NCBI GenBank assembly: GCA_041946865.1
Contig: JBHGBF010000169.1
Span: forward strand, 1-24,423
Reading direction: 5' to 3'
From: RPQK01 sp041946865
Lineage (GTDB): Bacteria; Acidobacteriota; UBA6911; RPQK01
DNA: 24,423 bases
Numbering within the stretch: position 1 is the first letter of the stretch; the number at the start of each line of letters is the position of its first letter. The notes under the pieces are model-generated. The model did no database searches. It saw nothing but the letters and a program-made list of their open reading frames with translations, and was not told the DNA's origin. Below, one piece after another: positions 1-9,147 of the stretch. Made by a program: the position numbers and the translations under genes.

Positions 1-61
1 GATACAGCCACACAGCAGCGGTTCCTGTTGATTCATCTGTATACTTTCGCCAAAGTCCGAT

Positions 62-80
62 GTGACAGCTGCGCTGTCAC
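62..80. other. 8-bp perfect hairpin just downstream of the hypothetical gene
   Basis: GTGACAGC (62-69) is the exact reverse complement of GCTGTCAC (73-80), with a 3-base loop. It lies 5 bases beyond the stop codon of the minus-strand gene at 85-507, so it could end that transcript. No run of T follows on the minus strand, so it is not a typical intrinsic terminator and could equally be a protein-binding palindrome. Confidence 0.4.
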
Positions 81-84
81 TCTG

Positions 85-507
85 TCAGTTCACCTTGGGT
101 TTCGGATTGGGTTTCATCGCGGCCTGCAGCTTTTCGAGTTTCTCGGCATTTGCGGACAGGATCTCAGGGCTCACGACCTTGCCGATAAACTCTACGTGGA
201 AGGTCCAGGCCTGCTCGATCTTGCCGCTTTCCGGGCTCCGGTACCAGGCTTTCTCCCAGAGCTTCTTGTTGTTGAGATCCCAGGTGACGATCTGTCCAGC
301 CTGATAGCTCTTTCGGGTCGGGGCGACATCCAGGTCCTGAATGGGATCATCGGGATCCAGAGACTGAAGAATCAGGATCTTCCCGTCGGCGACCTGGTTC
401 TTGCATTCCGGGTCAGAGTAGAAAGGGATATCGGCATAGAGAACTCGGTGAGGCAGAGCGGGCAATTCATCGGTCTTGCCCGGGTTCGGATCGAAATTCG
501 CTTGCAT
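85..507 (-). CDS. Hypothetical protein, 140 aa
   Basis: I do not recognise this family. The ATG at 507 is chosen over a GTG two codons upstream because AGAGGAG sits 5 bases before the ATG and would overlap the GTG. The protein is soluble-looking, with no signal peptide or membrane segment. It is rich in charged residues, Pro and Trp, with phrases such as YADIPFYSDPEC near the N-terminus and IVTWDLNNKKLWEKAWYRSP in the middle. It ends in a Lys/Pro-rich tail (NPKPKVN). The gene is divergent from the ATP synthase operon and shares a 211-base intergenic region with it. Nothing visible connects it functionally to ATP synthesis. The good ribosome binding site and coding-like composition make it probably real. 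Confidence 0.7.
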   Translation of the reverse strand: MQANFDPNPGKTDELPALPHRVLYADIPFYSDPECKNQVADGKILILQSLDPDDPIQDLDVAPTRKSYQAGQIVTWDLNNKKLWEKAWYRSPESGKIEQAWTFHVEFIGKVVSPEILSANAEKLEKLQAAMKPNPKPKVN

Positions 508-656
508 GGTCACTCCTCTTAGAGACTTTGCATTCTAACATAGCACGGTTTGCGCGCTCCGAAGGCTCGCGAACGCAGCTCTCGCCAAGGCCTGCAACTT
601 TGTAGGGCGACGGGCGGGTGGGTTTGTCAGGGTGAATGAAACTCCATGCACCTGCC

Positions 657-686
657 TTGACGTTAGAGAAGAAAACATGCTAGAAA
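657..686 (+). promoter_or_regulatory. Candidate sigma-70 promoter of the atp operon
   Basis: TTGACG (657-662, 5 of 6 to the -35 consensus) is followed after 18 bases by TAGAAA (681-686, 4 of 6 to the -10 consensus). The first atp gene begins 33 bases further on, behind AGGAG at 708-712. This is the best sigma-70-like pair I see in the 211-base divergent spacer; the rest of the spacer holds nothing I can name. Confidence 0.45.
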
Positions 687-718
687 GAACCTCTTTACAG
701 GTGCAGTAGGAGTAGTTT

Positions 719-1141
719 GTGATCAATCCGGATTGGACATTGCCAGTAGCGTCTCTCATCTTTCTTATTACTCTTTTTGCCCTCAATAAACTGCTGTTTC
801 AACCGCTTCTCCAGGTCCTGGACATCCGCCGGGAACGCACCAGCGAGATGAGGCAGAAGGCTCAGAAAGAGCTGGAATACCAACAGGCGCTTTTGGAGGA
901 GTATACGTCCCGGATTAAGCAGGAAAAACAGGCGGGTTATCGGTTGGCCGACAGCTTGCGGGCGGCGGCTCTGCAGGAAAGGCAAAAAACGCTGGCCCAG
1001 GCCCGCGCCGACGCTGAGCAGGTGCTCAAGCAGGCCAAAGAGGAAATCCGGGTAGAAGCGGCGAAAGCCCGGCAACGGCTGCAACAGGAGTCCGAAGAAG
1101 TCGCGCGGCTGATCACCGCACGGGTCTTGCAGCGCACCTGA
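719..1141 (+). CDS. atpF: ATP synthase F0 subunit b (b or b' type), first of two
   Basis: This is a peripheral-stalk subunit of the F0F1 ATP synthase, 140 aa. It has one N-terminal membrane helix (about residues 8-28, LPVASLIFLITLFALNKLLF). A long, highly charged Ala/Glu/Gln/Arg helix follows to the end, as expected for the b-subunit coiled coil that links F0 to delta. The start is a GTG with AGGAG (708-712) 6 bases upstream. The next gene encodes a second b-type subunit, so the enzyme probably has a b/b' heterodimeric stalk, as in several phyla that carry duplicated b genes. Which copy is b and which b' cannot be settled from sequence alone (the first is called atpX in some genomes). Confidence 0.9.
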   Translation: MINPDWTLPVASLIFLITLFALNKLLFQPLLQVLDIRRERTSEMRQKAQKELEYQQALLEEYTSRIKQEKQAGYRLADSLRAAALQERQKTLAQARADAEQVLKQAKEEIRVEAAKARQRLQQESEEVARLITARVLQRT

Positions 1142-1188
1142 TTCTCGCTCGGCTAGTGTGTCAGGAACCGGGCGGATTCCAGACAAGC

Positions 1189-1800
1189 ATGAAGCATCGC
1201 ACTCTTAGATTGGTACTCACCCTTGTGGCTCTATCTGCCGTTGCAGCCTTTTCCTGCCTCATGCCCCTGAGCGCTCTCGCTGCCGAAGAGGGGCACCAGG
1301 AAGGGTGGGGGTGGATTGAGACCGTGGGCCGGTGGGTCAACCTGCTCATCCTTTCTGGCGTGATACTCTACTTTGTCCGCACCCCGGCCCGGCGGTTCTT
1401 TGCTGGACGCGCGACTTCTATCGCGGACGAGATTCGGTCCTCGGCCGAGGCTTACGAAAAAGCGTGTTCGGAGCGGGCGGCCCTCGAAGAGCGGGTCGCT
1501 AATATCGACCGCGAGCTGGCGACCATACGGGAGGAAGCGGAGAAGCAGGCCAACCTGGAACGCGAACGAGTCCGTGACCAGGCCCGGAAAGATGCCGAGC
1601 GACTGCTGGAGAATGCGCGCCGGGAGATCGAAAACGAAACGCGCGCCGCCCAAAAGGAGTTGAAGGAGTACGCAGCCGAGCTGGCGGTCGCCCTGGCCGA
1701 GGCTCGAATCGGCCGCGAAATCCGGCCGCAGGATGAACGCAAGGTGGTCGATCGGTTCTTCATCACCCTCGGAGAGAGAACCCACGGAACGAAGGGGTGA
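1189..1800 (+). CDS. atpF: ATP synthase F0 subunit b with an N-terminal signal-like extension
   Basis: This is the second peripheral-stalk b subunit, 203 aa from the ATG at 1189; an in-frame GTG at 1156 would add 11 residues. The N-terminus looks like a cleavable signal peptide: basic MKHRTLR, a hydrophobic core, then LSALAAEE at about residues 28-34. A second hydrophobic helix (about residues 50-65, VNLLILSGVILYFVR) is the usual membrane anchor. A charged coiled coil fills residues 75 to about 190. b subunits with an N-terminal signal peptide are known in some delta-proteobacterial and acidobacterial operons. The stop codon lies inside an octamer tandem repeat that fills the gap to atpH, so the last residues (GTKG) are repeat-encoded. 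Confidence 0.9.
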   Translation: MKHRTLRLVLTLVALSAVAAFSCLMPLSALAAEEGHQEGWGWIETVGRWVNLLILSGVILYFVRTPARRFFAGRATSIADEIRSSAEAYEKACSERAALEERVANIDRELATIREEAEKQANLERERVRDQARKDAERLLENARREIENETRAAQKELKEYAAELAVALAEARIGREIRPQDERKVVDRFFITLGERTHGTKG

Positions 1801-1862
1801 AGGCGTGAACGGACGAAGGGGCGAAGGGGCGAAGGGACGAAGGGGTGAAGGGGTGAAGGGAT
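1791..1862 (+). repeat. Nine tandem octamers (GAAGGGGT-like) joining atpF to atpH
   Basis: Nine consecutive 8-base units start at 1791, 1799, 1807, 1815, 1823, 1831, 1839, 1847 and 1855. Variants include GAAGGGGT, GAAGGGGC, GAAGGGAC and GAACGGAC. The array contains the TGA of atpF (1798-1800) and ends one base before the ATG of atpH. Its final GAAGGG and the unit before it are the only Shine-Dalgarno-like sequences available to atpH, so the array probably doubles as its ribosome binding site. Confidence 0.95.
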
Positions 1863-1863
1863 A

Positions 1864-2403
1864 ATGACATCAGCGGTGGCACGCAAATATGCTCGGGCTC
1901 TGGCCGACGTCGGATTGGAAGAGGGGCGGGCCGATCAGCTTCTGACCGAGCTCCGGGCTGTCCAGCGGTTATTGGCCGAGTACCCCGACTTACGGAAGAC
2001 GCTTATCAATCCGGCCCTGCCTTTTAACCGCAAGCGTACTATCCTTGAAGTGATAGCTCCGCGGATTCCGGTCAGCCAGACAACGCATAACTTTTTGCTG
2101 GTTCTCTTGAAGGCCGCCAGGCTGGCGCAATTCGACCAGGTCTTGGAAGCGTATGAAATCGCGCTTGACGAGAGCCGGGGAGTTGTGCGGGGAATCGTCT
2201 CATCCGCCAGGGTGCTGGACCAGTTGACCCAGGCAAGACTGGAGAGCTTGTTGGCAGACCGGACCGGGAAGCTGGTCCGACTGCGCTACGTCGAGGACGC
2301 GTCCCTGATTGGCGGGGTGAAAGTGCAGATCGGCTCGACGATCTTTGACGGTTCCATCCGGGCGCAACTTCAGCAGATAAAAGAGCAACTGAAGGCGGAA
2401 TGA
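1864..2403 (+). CDS. atpH: ATP synthase F1 subunit delta
   Basis: The 179-aa delta subunit (OSCP homologue) caps the F1 alpha3beta3 head and holds the b stalk. Its length is normal for the family. Typical features are the helical N-terminal domain beginning TSAVARKYARALADV, a central LLVLLKAARL segment, and the C-terminal signature region (LIGGVKVQIGSTIFDGSIRAQL, near residues 148-170), which matches the conserved end of delta subunits. It is preceded directly by the octamer array and followed, 71 bases on, by atpA. Confidence 0.96.
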   Translation: MTSAVARKYARALADVGLEEGRADQLLTELRAVQRLLAEYPDLRKTLINPALPFNRKRTILEVIAPRIPVSQTTHNFLLVLLKAARLAQFDQVLEAYEIALDESRGVVRGIVSSARVLDQLTQARLESLLADRTGKLVRLRYVEDASLIGGVKVQIGSTIFDGSIRAQLQQIKEQLKAE

Positions 2404-2418
2404 CAAAACAGGAGTAGA

Positions 2419-2457
2419 AGTCAAGAGTCAGAAGAAAGAGGCTTCTGACTCCTGACT
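2419..2457. repeat. Hairpin with 16-bp arms between atpH and atpA
   Basis: Positions 2419-2434 and 2442-2457 are reverse complements with a single mismatch, around a 7-base loop. The unit AGTCAxGAGTCAGAAG is itself a partial direct repeat (AGTCA/GAGTCA). It has no T-run after it, so it looks like a small intergenic palindromic repeat, not a terminator. It sits just upstream of GGGAG (2463-2467), the atpA ribosome binding site. Confidence 0.85.
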
Positions 2458-2474
2458 CTTTCGGGAGCGGGTGA

Positions 2475-3995
2475 ATGGCGATAAAAGCAGAAGAGATCAG
2501 CAAGATCATCAGAGAACAAATCAGGGATTTCGATACGGGGGTCGTCGTCAGCGAAATCGGCACGGTTATCTCGACTGGTGACGGGATTGCGCGGGTTCAC
2601 GGGCTTGAAAAATGCATGGCTCTGGAGCTGCTTGAGTTTCCGCACGACGTTTACGGTCTGGCCTTGAATCTGGAAGAGGATAACGTCGGTGTGGTTCTTT
2701 TCGGCGAGTTTCATCTGGTCAAGGAAGGCGACACGGTCAAGCGGACCCGTCGCATCATGCAGGTTCCCGTGGGGGAGGCGATGCTCGGACGCGTCGTCGA
2801 TGCCCTGGGTCGGCCGGTCGACGGGAAAGGGCCGATTCACACCAGTCACTTCAACCCTGTCGAGCGGGTCGCCCCCGGCGTCATCGATCGGCAGCCGGTT
2901 CGTGAACCGCTTCAGACCGGCATCAAGGCCATTGACTCGATGGTCCCGATCGGTCGCGGCCAGCGCGAACTGATCATCGGCGATCGCCAGACCGGCAAGA
3001 GCGCCATTGCCCTAGATACCGTGATCAACCAGAAAGACACCGACGTCGTTTGCATCTACGTAGCGATCGGTCAGAAGCGGTCGACTATTGCCCGGGTCGT
3101 CAAGACGCTGACCGATCACGAGGTCATGGACAAGACGGTCGTGGTTTCCGCCGCATCATCGGACCCGGCCACCATGCAATACCTGGCGCCTTACGCCGGT
3201 TGCGCCATGGGCGAGTTCTTTCGTGATCGAGGCGGCCATGTGCTGATCATCTACGACGACCTGTCGAAGCACGCTGCGGCTTACCGCGAGATTTCCCTCC
3301 TCCTGAGGCGGCCACCCGGGCGCGAAGCGTTTCCGGGAGACGTCTTCTACCTCCACAGCCGGCTGCTTGAACGGGCGGCGAAGCTCAGTGATGAGTATGG
3401 CGGGGGAAGCCTCACCGCGCTCCCGGTGATCGAAACGCAGGCGGGCGATATCTCCGCCTATATTCCGACCAACGTCATTTCGATTACCGACGGTCAGATT
3501 TTTCTCGAGACCGACCTGTTCCATTCCGGAATCCGTCCGGCCATCAACGTCGGCTACTCCGTCAGCCGGGTCGGCGGCTCCGCCCAGATCAAGGCGATGA
3601 AGCAGGTCGCGGGCACTCTCCGGCTGGAGCTTGCTCAGTACCGGGAACTGGCCGCGTTTGCTCAGTTCGGCTCGGATCTCGATAAAGCGACCCAGCGCCA
3701 GCTGGCCCGCGGCGCCCGTCTCACCGAGCTGCTGAAGCAGCCGCAGTATCAGCCCTTGCCCGTCGAGTTCCAGATCGTGCTGATTTTCGCGGGTACGAAT
3801 GGCTTCCTGGACGACCTTGATCTCACCGAAATCAGGCCTTTTGAAGACGGGCTCCGGAGTTTTATGGAAGGGCCGGGCAGCTCGGTGTTGCAGAACATCA
3901 GGCAGAAGCGGGTGCTCGACGAGGCACTGCGCACCAGGCTGCGTGACGCAATCGCCGACTTCAAGACGCGGTTCAAAGAGGAGAAAGTAGCGTAA
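2475..3995 (+). CDS. atpA: ATP synthase F1 subunit alpha
   Basis: The 506-aa non-catalytic nucleotide-binding subunit of F1 is of full family length. Visible landmarks are the N-terminal beta-barrel domain, then the P-loop GDRQTGKSA at 169-177, the Walker B strand LIIYDDLSKHA, the RRPPGREAFPGDVFYLHSRLLERA signature stretch, and the VSRVGGSAQ motif that supplies the arginine finger to the catalytic beta site. The start ATG has GGGAG 7 bases upstream. atpG follows after only 12 bases. Confidence 0.99.
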   Translation: MAIKAEEISKIIREQIRDFDTGVVVSEIGTVISTGDGIARVHGLEKCMALELLEFPHDVYGLALNLEEDNVGVVLFGEFHLVKEGDTVKRTRRIMQVPVGEAMLGRVVDALGRPVDGKGPIHTSHFNPVERVAPGVIDRQPVREPLQTGIKAIDSMVPIGRGQRELIIGDRQTGKSAIALDTVINQKDTDVVCIYVAIGQKRSTIARVVKTLTDHEVMDKTVVVSAASSDPATMQYLAPYAGCAMGEFFRDRGGHVLIIYDDLSKHAAAYREISLLLRRPPGREAFPGDVFYLHSRLLERAAKLSDEYGGGSLTALPVIETQAGDISAYIPTNVISITDGQIFLETDLFHSGIRPAINVGYSVSRVGGSAQIKAMKQVAGTLRLELAQYRELAAFAQFGSDLDKATQRQLARGARLTELLKQPQYQPLPVEFQIVLIFAGTNGFLDDLDLTEIRPFEDGLRSFMEGPGSSVLQNIRQKRVLDEALRTRLRDAIADFKTRFKEEKVA

Positions 3996-4007
3996 GCCGA
4001 TAAGACT

Positions 4008-4877
4008 ATGCCAGGCGAGAATCTTATAGATCTGAGGCGACGCGTCCGGTCGGTCAAGAATATCCGGCAGATCACCCGGGCGATGAAGTTCGTATCGGCC
4101 TCCAAGCTGCGGCGGGCACAGGACCGGATTTTTTCAGCCCGTCCTTATGCCAACCGCATGCTCGCGGTTCTCAATTCGATTGCGACCCGCGTGGATCCGG
4201 CCTCTCACCCGCTTCTCGCTGAGCGGGACAACCAGCGAATCATGCTGGTTGTCATAACCAGCGACAAAGGGCTGTGCGGCGCTTTCAACGCCAACATAGT
4301 GAGGGCCGCTGTGCGGTACATCGAAAGCGATGCCGCCAACCAGCGGTTGACGCTCGCCCTCCTCGGCAGGAAAGGCGTGGACTGGTTTGCCAAGAGACCG
4401 TGGCCGATCAAGCACCAGTACGTGAATATCACCAGCAGTGTCAGCTATTCCTACGCCCAGGAAATCGCGAACGCCATCGTCGATTACTACGTGAAGAGCG
4501 AGTTGGATTCGGTCCAGCTGGTGTACAACGAATTCAAGTCGGTCATCCAGCAGCGACTCGTCATCGAGCCGCTGTTGCCGATACGCAGGCTGGAACCGAA
4601 GGGCCGGGAAGTGTTTCTCGACTATATTTACGAGCAGCCGGCGCCCGTCATTTTCGATCGCCTGCTGCCCAAGCACGTCGAGACCCAGGTTTTCCGGGCC
4701 ATGCTTGAATCGGAGGCAGCCGAGCATGGGGCGCGGATGACGGCCATGGATTCGGCCACCAGAAACGCCGAAGAGATGATCGGGACTTTGACCTTGCGGA
4801 TGAACCGTATGCGTCAAGCCTCGATTACCAAGGAGCTCATCGAGATCGTCAGCGGGGCAGAAGCTCTGACCGGCTGA
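4008..4877 (+). CDS. atpG: ATP synthase F1 subunit gamma
   Basis: The 289-aa central rotor shaft couples c-ring rotation to catalysis in the alpha3beta3 head. The N-terminal helix (RRRVRSVKNIRQITRAMKFV) and the C-terminal helix (RMNRMRQASITKELIEIVSG) form the coiled-coil shaft and match the two conserved family signatures. The middle part has the expected SDKGLCGAFN motif (about residues 84-93). No strong Shine-Dalgarno precedes the ATG, so translation may be coupled to atpA 12 bases upstream. Confidence 0.98.
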   Translation: MPGENLIDLRRRVRSVKNIRQITRAMKFVSASKLRRAQDRIFSARPYANRMLAVLNSIATRVDPASHPLLAERDNQRIMLVVITSDKGLCGAFNANIVRAAVRYIESDAANQRLTLALLGRKGVDWFAKRPWPIKHQYVNITSSVSYSYAQEIANAIVDYYVKSELDSVQLVYNEFKSVIQQRLVIEPLLPIRRLEPKGREVFLDYIYEQPAPVIFDRLLPKHVETQVFRAMLESEAAEHGARMTAMDSATRNAEEMIGTLTLRMNRMRQASITKELIEIVSGAEALTG

Positions 4878-4899
4878 TTCTGCAGATCCTTTACAATGC

Positions 4900-4940
4900 C
4901 GGGCTCTCCGGGGTCCGGCTGCCGGGCTCGGGAGAGCCCG
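4900..4940. repeat. GC-rich stem-loop between atpG and atpD
   Basis: CGGGCTCTCC (4900-4909) pairs perfectly with GGAGAGCCCG (4931-4940). The loop itself contains CCGG-CTG-CCGG, which could form an inner stem. There is no T-run, and the atpD ribosome binding site AGGAG (4958-4962) lies 17 bases further on. It could stabilise or process the transcript before atpD; this is inference. Confidence 0.75.
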
Positions 4941-4969
4941 CCACGATAAGCCATAACAGGAGCGAGACA

Positions 4970-6397
<1,428 letters not shown>

Positions 6398-6401
6398 GAG
6401 T

Positions 6402-6498
6402 TTTTTGTAGCCGCGAACCCAACACGAACTAACACGAACAAAAGCCGAACCAAGAGCTTGTGCTCCTGTTAGTTCGTGTTGGTTCGTGGCTGCAAAAA
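6402..6498. repeat. Long imperfect inverted repeat between atpD and atpC
   Basis: The core arms are 6409-6434 and 6467-6491, matching with one mismatch and one single-base bulge. The match continues outward through the T-run at 6402-6408 and the A-run at 6492-6498. Each arm contains CACGAACTAACA or its complement, and the left arm reads AACACGAAC-TAACACGAAC, an internal direct repeat. The inter-arm segment is 32 bases. It starts 5 bases after the beta stop codon and fills the beta-epsilon junction. It resembles a REP/MITE-like element rather than a terminator, since atpC lies immediately downstream. Confidence 0.85.
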
Positions 6499-6515
6499 GA
6501 CGACAATGGATCAAT

Positions 6516-6935
6516 ATGCCGGAACCGTTACCTAAATCAATCCATCTTGAAATAGTCACACCCGACCGGTTCTTTTTCAGAGGCGAGGTTGAAGGAGTTA
6601 CAGTTCCGGCCGTGACGGGCTACCTCGGTATACTGCCCGGACACGCGCCGCTCTTGTCGGAGCTGCGCGTTGGAATCATCACTTACCGGACTACGGCAGA
6701 CGAAGTGCGGCTGTTCTGCAGCTGGGGTTTCGTCGAGGTCTTGCCCGACCGGGTCTCGGTCCTGGCCGAGATCATCGAGAAGCCTGAGGAGATCGACGTG
6801 CCGCGCGCCCGGCAGAAGAAAGAAGAGGCCGAAAAGCTGCTCCGTTCAAAAAGCCCCGATGTCGACTACGCGCAGGCGATGATCTCGCTGGAGAAAGCGA
6901 CGACCCGCCTGGAAGTCGCGGGGAGCAGAAGCTGA
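6516..6935 (+). CDS. atpC: ATP synthase F1 subunit epsilon
   Basis: This is the rotor-stalk epsilon subunit, 139 aa from the ATG at 6516. An in-frame GTG at 6486 exists but lies inside the upstream inverted repeat, so the ATG is preferred even though its Shine-Dalgarno is weak. The N-terminal beta-sandwich contains the family signature (FFRGEVEGVTVPAVTGYLGI, then LPGHAPLLSELRVGII). The C-terminal helical pair spans about residues 85-139 (ARQKKEEAEKLL and AMISLEKATTRLEVA). It is the last gene of the operon. Confidence 0.95.
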   Translation: MPEPLPKSIHLEIVTPDRFFFRGEVEGVTVPAVTGYLGILPGHAPLLSELRVGIITYRTTADEVRLFCSWGFVEVLPDRVSVLAEIIEKPEEIDVPRARQKKEEAEKLLRSKSPDVDYAQAMISLEKATTRLEVAGSRS

Positions 6936-6936
6936 T

Positions 6937-6965
6937 TTCGCAAGCGGCGGAGGGTCTGGTATAAT
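6937..6965 (+). promoter_or_regulatory. Likely promoter of the tRNA-Gln gene
   Basis: TTCGCA (6937-6942, 4 of 6) is followed by a 17-base spacer and a perfect TATAAT (6960-6965). The mature tRNA would begin 26 bases after the -10 box, leaving a short 5' leader. The -35 box begins just one base after the last base of the atpC stop codon. Confidence 0.65.
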
Positions 6966-6990
6966 CCTTTCCTGCCGCCTTCTTCGTTGC

Positions 6991-7064
6991 TGGGGGATGG
7001 TGTAACGGCAACACTCGTGGCTCTGGACCACGCTATCGGGGTTCGAATCCCTGTCCCCCAGCCA
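6991..7064 (+). tRNA. tRNA-Gln (anticodon CUG)
   Basis: A full cloverleaf can be drawn. The acceptor stem TGGGGGA (6991-6997) pairs with TCCCCCA (7054-7060). The anticodon stem CGTGG/CCACG (7016-7020/7028-7032) encloses loop CTCTGGA, with anticodon CTG at 7023-7025. The T arm has GTTCGAAT. The discriminator is G7061 and CCA is genome-encoded at 7062-7064. The U-A first acceptor pair is typical of glutamine tRNAs. It has its own likely promoter (6937-6965). Confidence 0.97.
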
Positions 7065-7219
7065 ATTCTCCCGCAGCGCCTCTGTTTCGTCCGCCAAGGC
7101 CCATCTTTTGCTTTGGAACGTCACCGCCTGTCTTGCCCGGTTGGCGGCCTTGTGAACCGATGGGCCCGGAGGGTAATCTAAGCGGGTAACAAAGACGGAG
7201 CGGACGCAAGGTGGTTCTG

Positions 7220-8071
7220 ATGAAAAAGCACTGGTTGTTGCTCATGATCACGGTCGGGCTGGTCTCCGGGCTTCTTTACGCCAAGGATTTTTGGGAAAAG
7301 CCTTACCGGCAATGGTCGGCCAAGGACTGTGCTCGAATGCTCTCCGACTCGCCCTGGGCGCGCTCAATGACTCTCGCCACGCAGACCTCCGACGACAAGA
7401 AGGGCTATCGTGAAGACCGGCAAGGGCTCGGCGGTGCCGGCCGCGGCAGCACGCCGATGGGAAGTGAAGGCGTAAGTCCCCGGGATGTGACCGACCGCTC
7501 GCGAGGCTACGGCATGGACACCGGTTCAGGTGTCTCCGGGGCCAAGGAACTGTACGATCAGTACGTGGTCCGCTTCTTCAGTGCCCCGATGATTCGCCAG
7601 GCCTACGTTCGCGCCCTGCAGATCGACACGAAGTACGATTCGATGTCCCCGGAGATGAAGCAGGCTTTCGACGCGAAGATGGAGCGCGCGTTGAACATCA
7701 GCTTCCCGGACCAGATCGTCGTGTCGTTGACATTCGAGACCAACAACCGCGAGCTGGCTATGGAAGTCAACCGCCAGCTGAACCAGGTCACCAAAGAGCA
7801 GCTCAAGCAAAAGGTCTACCTTATTACCGACCGGCTTGGCCGCATCGACCTCATGGATTATGCTCCCCCGTCGCCTGACGGCACCGGCGCCAAGTTCATC
7901 TTCCCTCGCAACGTCCAGGGCGGCCCGGTCCTGACCAGTGAGGACAAGGAGGTCCGGTTTGAGCTGTTTGTTCCTGGAACCGAGATGACGTCCAAGAAGG
8001 GCGAACCACACAAGGTCTTCGTGGAATGGAAGGTCGCGAAGATGCGTGTGGGCGAGCAGCTGTTTTACTAG
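7220..8071 (+). CDS. Secreted hypothetical protein with a WSxxDCxRMLxDSPWA motif
   Basis: The ATG at 7220 gives 283 aa; an in-frame GTG at 7211 would add three residues. The N-terminus is a signal peptide (MKKHWLLLMITVGLVSGLLYA). Next comes KDFWEKPYRQWSAKDC followed by RMLSDSPWA (about residues 21-46), a motif I associate with uncharacterised secreted acidobacterial proteins. A Gly/Ser/Arg-rich low-complexity linker (about 60-110) leads to a mixed alpha/beta region with repeated Gln/Lys-rich helices and a C-terminal beta-rich part (FVEWKVAKMRVGEQLFY). No catalytic motif is visible and the function is unknown. The 146 bases between the tRNA and this gene contain a distant 8-bp inverted repeat (7098-7105 and 7159-7166). 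Confidence 0.85.
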   Translation: MKKHWLLLMITVGLVSGLLYAKDFWEKPYRQWSAKDCARMLSDSPWARSMTLATQTSDDKKGYREDRQGLGGAGRGSTPMGSEGVSPRDVTDRSRGYGMDTGSGVSGAKELYDQYVVRFFSAPMIRQAYVRALQIDTKYDSMSPEMKQAFDAKMERALNISFPDQIVVSLTFETNNRELAMEVNRQLNQVTKEQLKQKVYLITDRLGRIDLMDYAPPSPDGTGAKFIFPRNVQGGPVLTSEDKEVRFELFVPGTEMTSKKGEPHKVFVEWKVAKMRVGEQLFY

Positions 8072-8097
8072 CCTGACAGTTGACAGAGGATAAAACC

Positions 8098-9054
8098 TTG
8101 CCTTTCAAGATCGTAGCCTTTGGCGAGATTCTGTGGGATCTGCTGCCCGAAGGACGGACCCTGGGGGGAGCGCCGTTTAATTTCGCGTACCGGGTCAACT
8201 CCCTCGGCGATACCGCCTTCCCGATCAGCCGGCTGGGCCGCGACGCGCTCGGCCGCGAAGCCTGTAACCTGGTCACGTCCTTCGGCATCGATCCCTCCTG
8301 TCTGCAGTGGGACGATTCCTTTCCGACCGGTACCGTCCAGGTTTCTTTCGATGCCTGCAACAACCCCGACTTCGTGATTGTTCCATCGGTCGCTTACGAC
8401 TTCATCGAAAGTACTTTGCCGCTCGAGCAAATCGTCCAGTCCGCTGACTGCCTGTGTTTCGGCACCTTGATACAACGATCCGAGGTGTCTCGGAATACGC
8501 TTTATCGGCTGCTACGCAACGCCGCTTTCTGCCGCAAGCTGCTCGACGTCAACCTGCGCAAGAACTGCTTCACGCCGGAAACGGTCAGACGGTCGATCGA
8601 AGCGGCCGATATCGTGAAGCTCAACGAGAAAGAAGCATTCGCAGTGGGCGAGATGCTCGGCCTGCCCGCACTTGCCCTTCCACGACTGGTTTCAGAGATG
8701 GCCAAGAGAAGCGGGCTGGAGGCTGTTGTTGTCACTCTGGGCGATAAAGGCGTCTTAGCGGCCTCTCGCGGGGGCGAGCAGCTGATCTACGTTCCGGGCT
8801 TTCGGGTGGCTGTCGTCGATTCAGTCGGGTCGGGCGACGCGTTTTCCGCCGGCTTTATCCATCGGCTGCTTCGCGCGGCAACCCTTGAGGAAGCGTGCGC
8901 CTTCGGAAACCTGATGGGGGCGGCGACGGCCACAAAACGCGGGGGGACGGCGCCGATCTCCAGGGATGAAATCACACGCCTTGGGGAGCAAAGCCACGTC
9001 GAGAGGATCGTCGACCCTGAGCTGGAAAAGTTCTGGAGAGGATGGGCTCAATAA
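8098..9054 (+). CDS. PfkB-family sugar kinase, fructokinase-like
   Basis: This is an ATP-dependent carbohydrate kinase of the ribokinase/PfkB family, probably cytoplasmic. The N-terminal FGEILWDLLPEG then LGGAPFNFAYRVNSLG is the sugar-binding and GG signature of fructokinase-like members. The C-terminal DSVGSGDAFSAGF carries the PfkB signature 2, with Asp of GSGD as the expected catalytic base and the anion hole beside it. I favour the TTG at 8098, because AGAGGA (8085-8090) ends 7 bases before it; a TTG at 8080 would overlap that site. From 8098 the protein is 318 aa, normal for the family. The exact sugar (fructose is most likely) is inferred from overall resemblance only. Confidence 0.9.
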   Translation: MPFKIVAFGEILWDLLPEGRTLGGAPFNFAYRVNSLGDTAFPISRLGRDALGREACNLVTSFGIDPSCLQWDDSFPTGTVQVSFDACNNPDFVIVPSVAYDFIESTLPLEQIVQSADCLCFGTLIQRSEVSRNTLYRLLRNAAFCRKLLDVNLRKNCFTPETVRRSIEAADIVKLNEKEAFAVGEMLGLPALALPRLVSEMAKRSGLEAVVVTLGDKGVLAASRGGEQLIYVPGFRVAVVDSVGSGDAFSAGFIHRLLRAATLEEACAFGNLMGAATATKRGGTAPISRDEITRLGEQSHVERIVDPELEKFWRGWAQ

Positions 9055-9147
9055 ACTAAGTCTACGAAAAAGCCTATCCGGTCGTGGAAGCCTGTTTTGC
9101 ACCAAAATAAATCGCCATTCGACCGACCTGGCGGAAAGGACTAGTCT

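Noticed and set aside
1156..1188. Earlier GTG start for the second b subunit
   Set aside because: It would put 11 residues ahead of a well-formed signal peptide without a better ribosome binding site.
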